A DNA stretch of 64,000 bases, taken from NCBI GenBank assembly GCA_003132205.1, contig PKWY01000038.1, positions 1 to 64,000 on the forward strand, written 5' to 3'. The position numbers were made by a program, and so were the translations under genes. Under the pieces are notes generated by a model. The model made no database searches and was not told the origin of the DNA. It was given only the letters and a program-made list of their open reading frames with translations. Source of the stretch: Acidimicrobiaceae bacterium (GTDB taxonomy: Bacteria; Actinomycetota; Acidimicrobiia; Acidimicrobiales; RAAP-2). Within the stretch, counting starts at the first letter, position 1; every line of letters starts with the position of its first letter. This document shows, in pieces, positions 1-7,761 of this stretch.

Positions 1-200
1 CCCATCTGATCCATGTGGACAAACGGGTCCAAGTCACGCATGCTCACGCCGGCGAAGGCCCGGCGAACCGGGAAGCCTTCCCCCTCGAAGCCGCTCGGCG
101 CAGTCGTCACCGATTTCACCGGCCGTTGAATCGACCCTTCCACGTTTGGACAGACCACTCGGGGCAGATCAAGCCAGTTGTCTGGCGTGACAGTAGGCAT
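1..200 (-). CDS. Pirin family protein, 5' part only (runs off left edge)
   Basis: The first 66 codons are visible, starting at ATG 198-200 with a GAGGAG ribosome site at 208-213. The translation ends in the pirin signature RAFAGVSMRDLDPFVHMDQM, which precedes the metal-binding histidines of the first cupin barrel. Pirins are Fe(II) bicupin proteins, some with quercetinase activity and some acting as redox-linked co-regulators. Only the N-terminal strand region is in view, so metal ligands and function cannot be checked. No partner gene is visible on this strand upstream except a broken acetyltransferase. Confidence 0.85.
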   Translation of the reverse strand, partial: MPTVTPDNWLDLPRVVCPNVEGSIQRPVKSVTTAPSGFEGEGFPVRRAFAGVSMRDLDPFVHMDQM

Positions 201-468
201 AGAAAACTCCTCTTCTGGAACCAGTACCGAGTATGGCACCGGCGTTGCACGAGCGTCGGGTGAGGCAGCGAGGCTACTCGGGTCCGATCGTGAAACTGCT
301 TGTTCGACACCCAGTCACCAGGCCACGGTGAGGAAACGGCCATTGCCGGCCCCGACAGTGTCTTTGAAGTGGCCAAAGAGCCGTGGCCATCTTCGACAAC
401 CCCTTGGCTTGACGACGGAGGACTCCTGCCCATGGGTCGAGGAGTATTGCCGTCACCCCGACCCCCCC

Positions 469-764
469 TTAGAGCCCGAAACTGGAACATTGATCCTCGG
501 GGACGAGATCCAGGTACTGCTCTGGATGATCTGCGATGAACTTGCGAACGTAGCGGCAAAAGGGCAACACGAAGAGCCCCCCTCGACGCACGTCGTCCAC
601 GGCCCCGGTGACGAGCGTCGCGGCGAGCCCCTGCCAGCGAGCGCCGAGTCGACCTCGGTATGCAGGAAGGAGATGCGATCGCCCGAGATCTCGTACTGCT
701 CAAGACCGGCCAACTTCTCATCATCCAAGATCTCGTAACGACTCTCGGCGCGATTGTCTTTCAC
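469..764 (-). pseudogene. GNAT N-acetyltransferase (YidJ/NATD1-like), frameshifted
   Basis: From a GTG at 764 the frame reads VKDNRAESRYEI and then an HTEVDSALAGRG block, typical of the small NATD1/YidJ acetyltransferases of about 95 residues. At about 625-630 the frame breaks. The next frame continues the family pattern (LAATLV, LFVLPFCRYVRKFIADHPE) to a stop at 469-471. One missing C after the glycine-rich acetyl-CoA loop explains the shift. The whole reading is about 98 residues, the normal length. It is either a recent pseudogene or a sequencing error. No clear ribosome site was seen, so the exact start is uncertain. Confidence 0.7.
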
Positions 765-1125
765 AATGACAGGTACGACGTACGACTCCTCTTGGCGTGG
801 AACGCTCGGCGCAAAGGGCCCCGCGAGAACGTGGGCCTTGAGGTTGAGCAAAGTATTACCCCGATTTCTGCGCCTGGCCGAAAGTCGTGAACCGTGGTGC
901 CTCGTTCGGCGCCGAAAAGGACCCACACCAGGATTCGTGACCAGCTGGACGCACCCGGTCATCCGCTAGCACCTGGCGACCTGGGCGAGATTGACTTGGG
1001 AACGATGCGGTCGGTCCAAGTTCGCGTCCGTCACGGTGCCATTGAAAACCCTGACGGGCTCCGACTTGATCATTCCCTCTCGTCTGGTGGCCTACGCACC
1101 GGCAAGAGGAATGGGTGGGCGGGAC
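765..1125. other. Gap without a supported gene
   Basis: Both strands were read. The open frames here have no recognisable protein pattern and no good ribosome site. The stretch is probably the 5' region of the rightward desaturase gene and the leftward acetyltransferase remnant. A short repeat of TACGAC lies at about 773-786. Confidence 0.5.
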
Positions 1126-2133
1126 ATGAGCGGTCCGTACCGAAGCACGAGTAATAATGGCTCTACTGTGACTATCTCTCTCGTTCCCCAGACGGAGGAG
1201 CTGACCGACGTCCTGCCATCTGAGCGCCTCTTGACGAACGGAATGGCGATTCCGGAGCTCCGAAAGTCATTTCGCCACATCGAGAACTGGCGCAACGTCC
1301 GAGCGGTGACGATGGTCTGGCTCTGGACCGCACTTCTCGCCTATCTCGGCGTGCACCTGGGGATCATTGCCGCCGTCGCCGCGTTCATCCTCATGGGTCC
1401 GATGCATGCTCGCTTCGCGATTCTCATGCACGAAGCCGCGCACAAACTCCTCTTCACCAACAAGAAGGCCAATGACTTCGTCGGCAAGTGGCTGATCGCC
1501 TACCCGGCGTTCGTGCCCATTTCGCTCTACCGGCGCAGCCACTTCGCGCATCACCGCGAGGAGTTCGGTCCCGAAGAGCCCGACATCGCCTTCTACCATG
1601 GTTACCCTTGCGAGCCGGCCGGTCTTGGCCGACGGCTCTTGCGTGACACCATCGGGATCTCGGGCTACAAGAACTTCAAGGCGCTCCTCGTCGCCACCAC
1701 CAGGTCGTCGAGCCGGCGCGTGGCCTCATCCATCCTCGGCGTCCAGGTCGTCATGGTGGTCCTCTTCTGGCTCCTCACCGGGGCCTGGTGGTCGTACATC
1801 GTCTTCTGGTGGTTGCCGTGGATGACCCAGTGGCGGGTCCTCAATCGCCTGCGCGCGATCGCCGAGCACGGCGGGATGTCCAAGAGTGGCGACCGTCGGC
1901 TCACCACCCACAACGTCCGCCAGCACTGGTTGGCCCGTTTCTGGTTCGTCCCCTACAACACCGGCTGGCACCTCGCCCACCACGTCGACATGGGTGTGCC
2001 GTGGCACAACCTGCCGGCGTACCACCGCGAGCTGGAGCGGGCCGGTTACGTCACTGACGGGATCACGTTCAACAACTATTTCGAGCTCTGGCGCGCGGCC
2101 GTCACCCCCGACCCTCAACTGAGCGAATTGTAA
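1126..2133 (+). CDS. Membrane fatty acid desaturase family protein
   Basis: This is an integral-membrane di-iron desaturase/hydroxylase. All three histidine boxes are present: HEAAH near residue 102, HFAHH near 139 and HLAHH near 282. Hydrophobic pairs lie before the first box (about 65-95) and between the second and third (about 200-235), as in the PF00487 fold. Such enzymes use O2 and electrons from a ferredoxin or cytochrome to desaturate or hydroxylate acyl chains; some homologues act on carotenoids. The start is uncertain: ATG 1126 was chosen, while GTG 1168 gives an N-terminus (TISLVPQTEELTDVLP) that fits homologues as I remember them, and ATG 1111 is also in frame. Stands alone; substrate not predictable. 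Confidence 0.85.
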   Translation: MSGPYRSTSNNGSTVTISLVPQTEELTDVLPSERLLTNGMAIPELRKSFRHIENWRNVRAVTMVWLWTALLAYLGVHLGIIAAVAAFILMGPMHARFAILMHEAAHKLLFTNKKANDFVGKWLIAYPAFVPISLYRRSHFAHHREEFGPEEPDIAFYHGYPCEPAGLGRRLLRDTIGISGYKNFKALLVATTRSSSRRVASSILGVQVVMVVLFWLLTGAWWSYIVFWWLPWMTQWRVLNRLRAIAEHGGMSKSGDRRLTTHNVRQHWLARFWFVPYNTGWHLAHHVDMGVPWHNLPAYHRELERAGYVTDGITFNNYFELWRAAVTPDPQLSEL

Positions 2134-2208
2134 AAGTGACTGCTAGGGCAGGATTCGCGAAATTCTGGAGACAGCGGCCGGTACGGAGCCTTTCAGTCCC
2201 CCAACGCC

Positions 2209-3332
2209 TCACCTCGACAGCAGATCTGGCAGTCGCTCGACAGGGAAGCCGGGGCTGCGGTGTCCATCGCGGCCGATCATTGTTCGCCCCGCGACGAGCA
2301 CGTTCACCACAGTCTCCTCGACGCATTGCACGACTGCCTCGTACAGACTGTCCATCAGTCCCCATGGAACGAACTCCAGACTCGGCAGTTGAGTGATATC
2401 AACTGATTGGTCAATACTGCTGTCAAGCATGCCAACGTTCGTAGCGGAGAAAGCAAGAAAGAGATCTCCAGAAAAGTGGCTGCCGGTCGTACCGGTGCGA
2501 GCCAAGCCAAGAGGTACCCGACGGGCCAGAGCTTTGCATTGACCGGGCAAGAGCGGCGCGTCGGTGGCGACGATCGCAATACACGATCCCGCCCCGGGGG
2601 CGCAATCCAGTCATTGTCCTCCATCGGATTATCCTCTCGAAGTTGCTCGCCCAGCCGATGGCCGGCAATTGTCAGCTCTTTGCGGCTACCGAAATTAGCC
2701 TGCAATAGGGTGCCGACGGTGTAGGTGCGGGCTCCGACCCGCACTCGGCGTGACGCAGTGCCCGTGCCACCTTTGAACCCGTAGCAGTTCATGCCAGTCC
2801 CTCCGCCGACCGATCCCTCCATGATCGGACCGCTAGTCGCCGCGTTCAGCGCACGCGAAGTAACCGCGGGCGTGACGTGAGGCCCGTTGATGTCATTGAG
2901 GTAGCCGTCCCAAGTCTCAGCCACCACCGGCAAGTGCCACCGTGGTGCCAACTCCGGTTTAGTCAGAATCGACCAATCAATTATGCCGCGGTGCACGGCG
3001 CCAATCGCGTGCGTGTTCGTGATCCCGACCGGCAGCGACAGAGCGCCTGCTACATCCAGCCAGGCCGTACCGGTCATCTCTCCATTGCCGTTGAGCGAGA
3101 ACCATCCAGCTGGGCACGACCGGCCCACGCCCTCCCTCCCGAGCGGCAGAACCACGGTGACCCCGGTTCGCACCGGTCCGGTACCGACGAGCAGGTCGCC
3201 CTCGCCTTCAACTAGCGTCGAATACCCGACCTCAACGCCTGGCACATCCGTGATCGCATTCCACTCCCCCGGCGTGCCGTCAAATTCGAAGCCGAGGTCT
3301 CGTGCTCGAGCACCATCGGTCGCGGGCGTCAT
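2209..3332 (-). pseudogene. P1/S58 family aminopeptidase (DmpA-like), frameshifted
   Basis: The N-terminal part (FEFDGTPGEWNAITDVPGVE...) and the central EGSVGGGTGM block are characteristic of S58 L-aminopeptidase/D-esterases, which cleave themselves before the Ser or Thr of a G-S/T-V-G-G-G-T-G motif to expose the nucleophile. That serine is intact. At about 2590-2598, in a run of C and G, the frame is lost. The C-terminal third (ATDAPLLPGQCKALARRV to LPDLLSR) continues in the next frame and stops at 2209-2211. Total length of about 370 is normal, so one indel inactivates it or the base call is wrong. The start overlaps the end of the permease gene by 4 bases, suggesting a peptide or amino-acid use operon. 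Confidence 0.8.
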
Positions 3333-5035
3333 TCCACCACCGTGTCATGCGTTCCGGGCGGATCGATTTCCAGGGCCGGACCCATAAGCAGACCGCCCGG
3401 CTCATTAGTGGCGTGCGCATCGCGCGGCGCCAGCGGCATGGTCCAGCGCGTTGACCGCCGCGAGTAGAGGTAGGCGTAGTAGTACGCGTACCCGATTCCA
3501 AGTGCGATAGCCGCAATGGCCACTTGCCAAGGGTTCGACTTCCATAGTTCGTAGGTGACATATACCAAAGTCATTATGACGAGCACTGGCGCAAGCGGCC
3601 ACAAGGGCATCTTGTAGTGCGTATGCGCCGTCGTGCCGTTTCGACGACCAACGATGGCCGACAGCGCAACGAATAGATACACAGCGACGACCGTGGCCCC
3701 AGTTGCAACAATCAACGCGCTCAGTGGAACAATGGCGGCAACTACCGCTGCCACGCCTCCGGCAAACAGAGTGGCTGGAACTGGAGTCTGCAGTTTCGGG
3801 TGCACGTAACTAAAGAGGTTGCTCACCGGGTCAGGAAACGCCCGATCGCGCGCCGCACCAAACAGCGTTCGTCCCGCTTGTAGCGTGATCGCAATAACGG
3901 CATTAATGATCGCGATCGCGATCGCGAGGCTTACGACCGTATTCAACCCACTTCCGCCGCGTGCGGTTACAAAGTATTGCATCGGCGTGGAGCTGGATAG
4001 CAGATTCTTCATGCTGGGTGTGCCGAGAATTACCGCCGTCATCGGCACCAGTTCGGCGATAACGGTGATTGCTAGCGACCACAAGACAACTCGTGCGATC
4101 CCGCGAGAGGCATCGCGTGTCTCCTCTGCGAAGTACACAGCAGCACCGTAGCCGTTGTAGGCGAAAACGGCGGTGGCCATCTGAGCCGTCATAAGCCCGA
4201 ATGCCACTCCCTTCAGAACACCGTTACCGCCGACAGTCTGGGCGTGGAACAGTGTGGACAGTGGCTGTGTAACGTGGAACAAGCCAAGTGCAGTCAGCAC
4301 AACGAGGGCAGCCATCTCCAGCATGAGAAACGTACCGGTAACCCACGCATTAGTTCGGATATTAAGCACCGCGACGAAAGTGCAGACCACAATGACCACG
4401 ACTCCGACCCACTTGGAGTTCGCACCGGAAAATGCCGCAGCCAGATATTGTCCGGTACCTAAGGCAATGACCCCAATGATGAGGATGAGGCTAAGGGCGT
4501 TCATCAGGAACAGAGCGAAGCCTGTGGCTTTGCCCAGCACACGTGCCGTAAAGGAATACTCGCCGCCGGCAATCGGGAACGCCGAGGAGAGTTCGGCGTA
4601 ACAATACGCCATGAAGATGCCGACGACAGCCGAGGCGACGAATGCGATGAACGATGCACCACCGATTGCGGAAAGGACGAATGGAATAATGATGAAGACC
4701 CACGATTTCGGGAACGCGACCCGAGTAAGTGGCAGAAGGTCCATGTAGATGCTGTCGATGTGAAGATGCACCTCAATGCACGTAGCGAGGGCCGCATCGG
4801 CGTCGATCGTTAGTGCGCGAGGAAGGCTGTCGCTCTCGTAGATCTCAATGACGCATCGCAGGACTCGACTCAGTACGTGTTGGCATTGGGTCATGGCCCG
4901 AAGGGCCGCATCACTCGTCCACTCCGCGATGTCGTGCTCGGAGGGCAGCTCCGCCTTTCTCTCCCTTAGCTCGTCGACGACATCTCGCAGGTAGTGGTGC
5001 CAATCGGTGTCGTAGATAGATTCGTGATCGTTCAT
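3329..5035 (-). CDS. APC-superfamily amino acid permease with a non-permease N-terminal domain
   Basis: Residues from about 112 on form an amino acid-polyamine-organocation transporter: the YAELSSAFPIAGGEYSF block after the second helix and about 11 further membrane segments to residue 540. The first about 105 residues are soluble and charged and match the neighbouring 105-residue protein (shared A-A-x-x-A-x(3)-C-Q, I-D and L-L-P positions). The join falls at DLLPLTR/VAFPKSW, and the usual first half of helix 1 with its Gly-rich motif is missing. This looks like an in-frame deletion fusing a small regulatory or accessory gene to a transporter. Whether it still transports is unknown. It lies 40 bases downstream of the small gene and overlaps the peptidase start. 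Base composition is lower in GC than most of the window. Confidence 0.8.
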   Translation of the reverse strand: MNDHESIYDTDWHHYLRDVVDELRERKAELPSEHDIAEWTSDAALRAMTQCQHVLSRVLRCVIEIYESDSLPRALTIDADAALATCIEVHLHIDSIYMDLLPLTRVAFPKSWVFIIIPFVLSAIGGASFIAFVASAVVGIFMAYCYAELSSAFPIAGGEYSFTARVLGKATGFALFLMNALSLILIIGVIALGTGQYLAAAFSGANSKWVGVVVIVVCTFVAVLNIRTNAWVTGTFLMLEMAALVVLTALGLFHVTQPLSTLFHAQTVGGNGVLKGVAFGLMTAQMATAVFAYNGYGAAVYFAEETRDASRGIARVVLWSLAITVIAELVPMTAVILGTPSMKNLLSSSTPMQYFVTARGGSGLNTVVSLAIAIAIINAVIAITLQAGRTLFGAARDRAFPDPVSNLFSYVHPKLQTPVPATLFAGGVAAVVAAIVPLSALIVATGATVVAVYLFVALSAIVGRRNGTTAHTHYKMPLWPLAPVLVIMTLVYVTYELWKSNPWQVAIAAIALGIGYAYYYAYLYSRRSTRWTMPLAPRDAHATNEPGGLLMGPALEIDPPGTHDTVVE

Positions 5036-5075
5036 CGAGGGCTCCTGTCACTCTGAGTAGGGATCGTCGTGGTCA

Positions 5076-5393
5076 TCAGTTGGCGTAGGGCAGAAGTTCG
5101 TACCCCACGAAGTCAATTTCGCGTTGGCAGTCCAGGCACACGGCCTCGGCGAAGAGAATCGTCGCTCGAGAAGACTCATCGATATCGTCCGGCGCACCAA
5201 GTGCGCGAACCGCGTCCTGGACTAGGCGCAAGATGGGCTGGCACCTTTCGATTGCGGCGATGGCGGCTTCGCGGCTCCACTGATCGATGCAGCACCAGGT
5301 GGGTAGTTCGAATGCGGCGTCCAGCAGGACTGTGGTCAGGCGGTACACCTTGATGCGTTGGTCGGTCTGTCGATCTTCTGTTACGTATGTCAT
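5076..5393 (-). CDS. Small helical protein homologous to the permease N-terminal domain
   Basis: A 105-residue cytoplasmic protein without membrane segments or signal peptide. I do not recognise a named family. It is predicted mainly helical and has Cys pairs (TWCC near 33, CQ near 52, CLDC near 88). Its C-terminal 70 residues align with residues 37-107 of the permease encoded 40 bases downstream: W-S/T-x-x-A-A, CQ, V-x(3)-V, I-D and E/D-L-L-P are shared. The pair is probably co-transcribed. A role as cytoplasmic partner or regulator of the permease is inference only. Confidence 0.65.
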   Translation of the reverse strand: MTYVTEDRQTDQRIKVYRLTTVLLDAAFELPTWCCIDQWSREAAIAAIERCQPILRLVQDAVRALGAPDDIDESSRATILFAEAVCLDCQREIDFVGYELLPYAN

Positions 5394-5893
5394 AGATCCC
5401 CTTCAGGGCTAGTAACTCGTCAGCGTTTCTTGGACTTCAATGCGTCACTTCGGCGAGCGCTTTCGCTGCTCGCGGGTAGGACAGTGCTGCCTCCTCTCTC
5501 GGCCGAAGCCATCGGGCTCGGGCCCGCCGTACTTCGATTGGCTCGACGGTCATCGTCTGATCATTGAAAACAGGATCACATTGCGCGGATTGGTGATCTC
5601 GTGCACTCGCCCCTTAAACCGGAGCCACCGTGGCTGGCGACTGTCCGTTACGGCGATGGTGCAAGTTGTGATGGGTGCTCAATGACCAGCCCCCTTCGGC
5701 GCCAAACTTCTCGCGCTGTAGCGCGGTGCTGAAAGGTCGCTAGTAATTGATTCTCAACATCCGAGGGTGATCCATTTCGCCGCGGCACCTGAGTCAGCGG
5801 GCAGCGGCGACTTCTGGAAGGGGCTTGCCGGCGTTGCCGTCCCCCTCGTTGCTGATGACTGCACCGTCGCACTCGTGCGCTTCGTACGTCGCC
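5394..5893. other. 500-base gap, no supported gene
   Basis: Open frames on both strands (such as 5440-5685 and 5648-5929) show no family resemblance and no good ribosome sites. The stretch separates two divergent units and probably carries the promoter of the leftward permease operon. No repeat or RNA structure was recognised. Confidence 0.4.
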
Positions 5894-5998
5894 ATGACCC
5901 ACCAGCACCCCACCAAGGTGCGAGTTCATCCGGCAACGAGCGAGGTGGTCGAAGAACCAGCTGGGATGGCGCTAGTCCCGCCTCGCCCACCATTGTGA
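5894..5998 (+). CDS. 34-residue micro-ORF, homologue of the one at 19553
   Basis: ATG 5894 to TGA 5996-5998 encodes a 34-residue peptide. About 17 of its first 30 residues are identical to the 40-residue ORF at 19553, including VRVHPA, a Ser, VE, P, G, A and VP at the same positions. The nucleotide match is interrupted by silent changes (CGA/CGG, CCC/CCT, CCG/CCC) and conservative changes (K/R, E/D, L/I), which favours a translated ORF over a DNA repeat. The stop overlaps another ATG (TGATG) that opens a 28-codon frame ending at 6084 with no recognisable content. No ribosome site is obvious. Function unknown. It lies 256 bases before the AroM-like gene at one end of the hydantoin cluster. Confidence 0.5.
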   Translation: MTHQHPTKVRVHPATSEVVEEPAGMALVPPRPPL

Positions 5999-6253
5999 TG
6001 TCTCAGTATTGCTGGGACATTCGAACCCCCAGCGACTTCCTCTGTCGCGGTTTTCCGGTAGGTCACTACCGAGGGCTCCCATGATTACGGTGCCCACCAC
6101 ACCCTTGGTCGCGCTGGCCGTTCTTCCATTGATCGGTGAAGCCCCGGCAGGGCTATGGGCACCGATTACGATTGGAGGCGCCGGTAACCATCATTCCATC
6201 CACTGCTACGAATTAAAATCGAAGTTAGGACAACTCGTTCAAGGGACGGCTGT

Positions 6254-6925
6254 ATGGGAATGCTCGGCGTGGTCACCATCGGACAAGCTCCGAGAGCCGA
6301 CCTAGTACCCGATTTCCTGCACCTGTTTGGCGACATTGCGATCCAACAGCGCGGCGCCCTCGACGATCTCGACGAGAAGGGCATCCGGGCGTTGAAGCCC
6401 GAGGCCGGCGAACGTGTCCTGTCGACGCTCTTGCGCAACGGTTCGTCGGCGCTGGTGTCCCACGAACGAGTCGCACCCCTCGTTCAGGCAACCGTGGACC
6501 AACTCGAGCGGGACGGCGCATCGGCAATCCTCCTCGCCTGTACCGACACCTTCAAAGACCTCCACAGCAACCGGCAACTCTTCCTCCCCGAAGGACTGTT
6601 CACGCATGCGGTCACCGCGATGGCGACCGGACACCGCGTCGGCGTGATGTGCCCCGCCGACGAACAGATCCCCGCCGTACGTGAACAATGGGAGGCCCAC
6701 CTGGGTCCGGTTGACGTCGAGGCTGTGAGCCCCTATGACTTCTCGCCTGAGGTCTTCGCGTCGGCGGGCCAACGTCTCGCGTCGCGGGGTTGCTCACTCA
6801 TCGTCATGGACTGCATGGCGTACAGCGTGGCAATGAAAACGGCAGTACGCGATTCAACTGGACTACCCGTCCTGCTGTCACGCACGATTACGGCGCGACT
6901 CGCCGCCGAATTCCTCGACGTTTAG
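6254..6925 (+). CDS. AroM family protein
   Basis: The 223-residue product begins MLGVVTIGQAPRADLVPDF, the hallmark N-terminus of the AroM family, a branch of the Asp/Glu/hydantoin racemase-like fold. It has conserved LACTDTF (Cys in a racemase-like position, residue about 95) and VMDCMAYS (second Cys, about 193). These two cysteines parallel the catalytic pair of cofactor-independent racemases. AAGGGA at 6241-6246 is a good ribosome site. The gene is divergent from, and tail-to-tail with, the racemase gene ending at 6956, so two proteins of one fold sit side by side. The reaction is unknown; a link to hydantoin or amino-acid metabolism is suggested by context. Confidence 0.85.
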   Translation: MGMLGVVTIGQAPRADLVPDFLHLFGDIAIQQRGALDDLDEKGIRALKPEAGERVLSTLLRNGSSALVSHERVAPLVQATVDQLERDGASAILLACTDTFKDLHSNRQLFLPEGLFTHAVTAMATGHRVGVMCPADEQIPAVREQWEAHLGPVDVEAVSPYDFSPEVFASAGQRLASRGCSLIVMDCMAYSVAMKTAVRDSTGLPVLLSRTITARLAAEFLDV

Positions 6926-6955
6926 AAGACATCCCTCCGCGAAGCTTCCGACAAT

Positions 6956-7696
6956 CTAATAGGTGCGCTGGCTATGCGAGAGCCCGAGGTCCACGACCGC
7001 TTCGGCAATTCGAATCGTGGCCGGCATTGGGTCGATAACGGGAACTCCGTAGTAACCCGCTTTCTCCAGACCCTCGATTACCGTCCCTGCATGTCCAGAC
7101 ATCAGGGTGCAACCAAACACAATGACGTGAGCGCCATCACGCCGGACCGCCTCTACGGACCGCTCGACGAGAGCATCCGCCACTTGATTTCGATCGTCGT
7201 CGAGATCGGCCACTGGAATCGTGATCCACCCGACCGAAGCGAGCATCTCTGAAAGACCGTAGAGTCGAGCGAGGTTCTCGACCGTGGGCACCGACCGTTC
7301 CTCTGTGGTCATGATGCTGAATCGGTGTCCCAACATTGACGCAAGGTGCATGCTGGTTTGGGCCGGTCCCAGTATCGGAATCTTGACGCACTCCCTCGCG
7401 GCGGCGAGGCCGGGGTCATCCATGCAATCAATAACGACGGCGTCCGCGCCGTTGGCGTCCGCTTCTCGAGCGATTTCAACGATTCCCGGAGCGGCGAGTA
7501 CCGCGTCGTAGGCGGACTCAATGGTCGTTGGCCCGCTCTCGAGTTGCCTGACGGTGATGTCAGTACCCGATCCACCCATCGCGCGCAGGCCTTCATGATC
7601 GGCCACTCCCACGATTGGTATGACAACTGTGATCTTCCTCCGCCTAAGGACATGAGTTCCCCGTGAGGTCTGACTTCGAGGCGACGCTGATTCCAT
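6956..7696 (-). CDS. Aspartate/glutamate/hydantoin racemase family protein
   Basis: Cofactor-independent racemase-fold enzyme of 246 residues. The two catalytic-type cysteines appear in VVIDCMDDPG (about residue 90) and VIVFGCTLMSG (about 200), spaced as in hydantoin racemases of the Asp/Glu superfamily, which invert 5-substituted hydantoins or amino acids. The first about 20 residues are basic and poorly conserved; a GTG a few codons later (before LRRRKITVVIPIVG) is a possible true start. It follows hydantoinase B by 66 bases on the same strand and is the last gene of the long leftward operon. Racemisation would let stereospecific downstream enzymes use both isomers. Exact substrate unknown. 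Confidence 0.8.
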   Translation of the reverse strand: MESASPRSQTSRGTHVLRRRKITVVIPIVGVADHEGLRAMGGSGTDITVRQLESGPTTIESAYDAVLAAPGIVEIAREADANGADAVVIDCMDDPGLAAARECVKIPILGPAQTSMHLASMLGHRFSIMTTEERSVPTVENLARLYGLSEMLASVGWITIPVADLDDDRNQVADALVERSVEAVRRDGAHVIVFGCTLMSGHAGTVIEGLEKAGYYGVPVIDPMPATIRIAEAVVDLGLSHSQRTY

Positions 7697-7761
7697 GATC
7701 TATCGTGTCCCTTTCATTCTCCAAAGTGCCAGTCTCACTAGATACTTCAACTGCTGTGTAA

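Noticed and set aside
5998..6084. 28-codon ORF coupled to the first micro-ORF by TGATG
   Set aside because: No homology or composition signal, and no matching ORF after the second copy; kept only as a note.
6081..6305. Membrane-protein-like frame from ATG 6081
   Set aside because: Short, overlaps the well-supported AroM start and has no family match.
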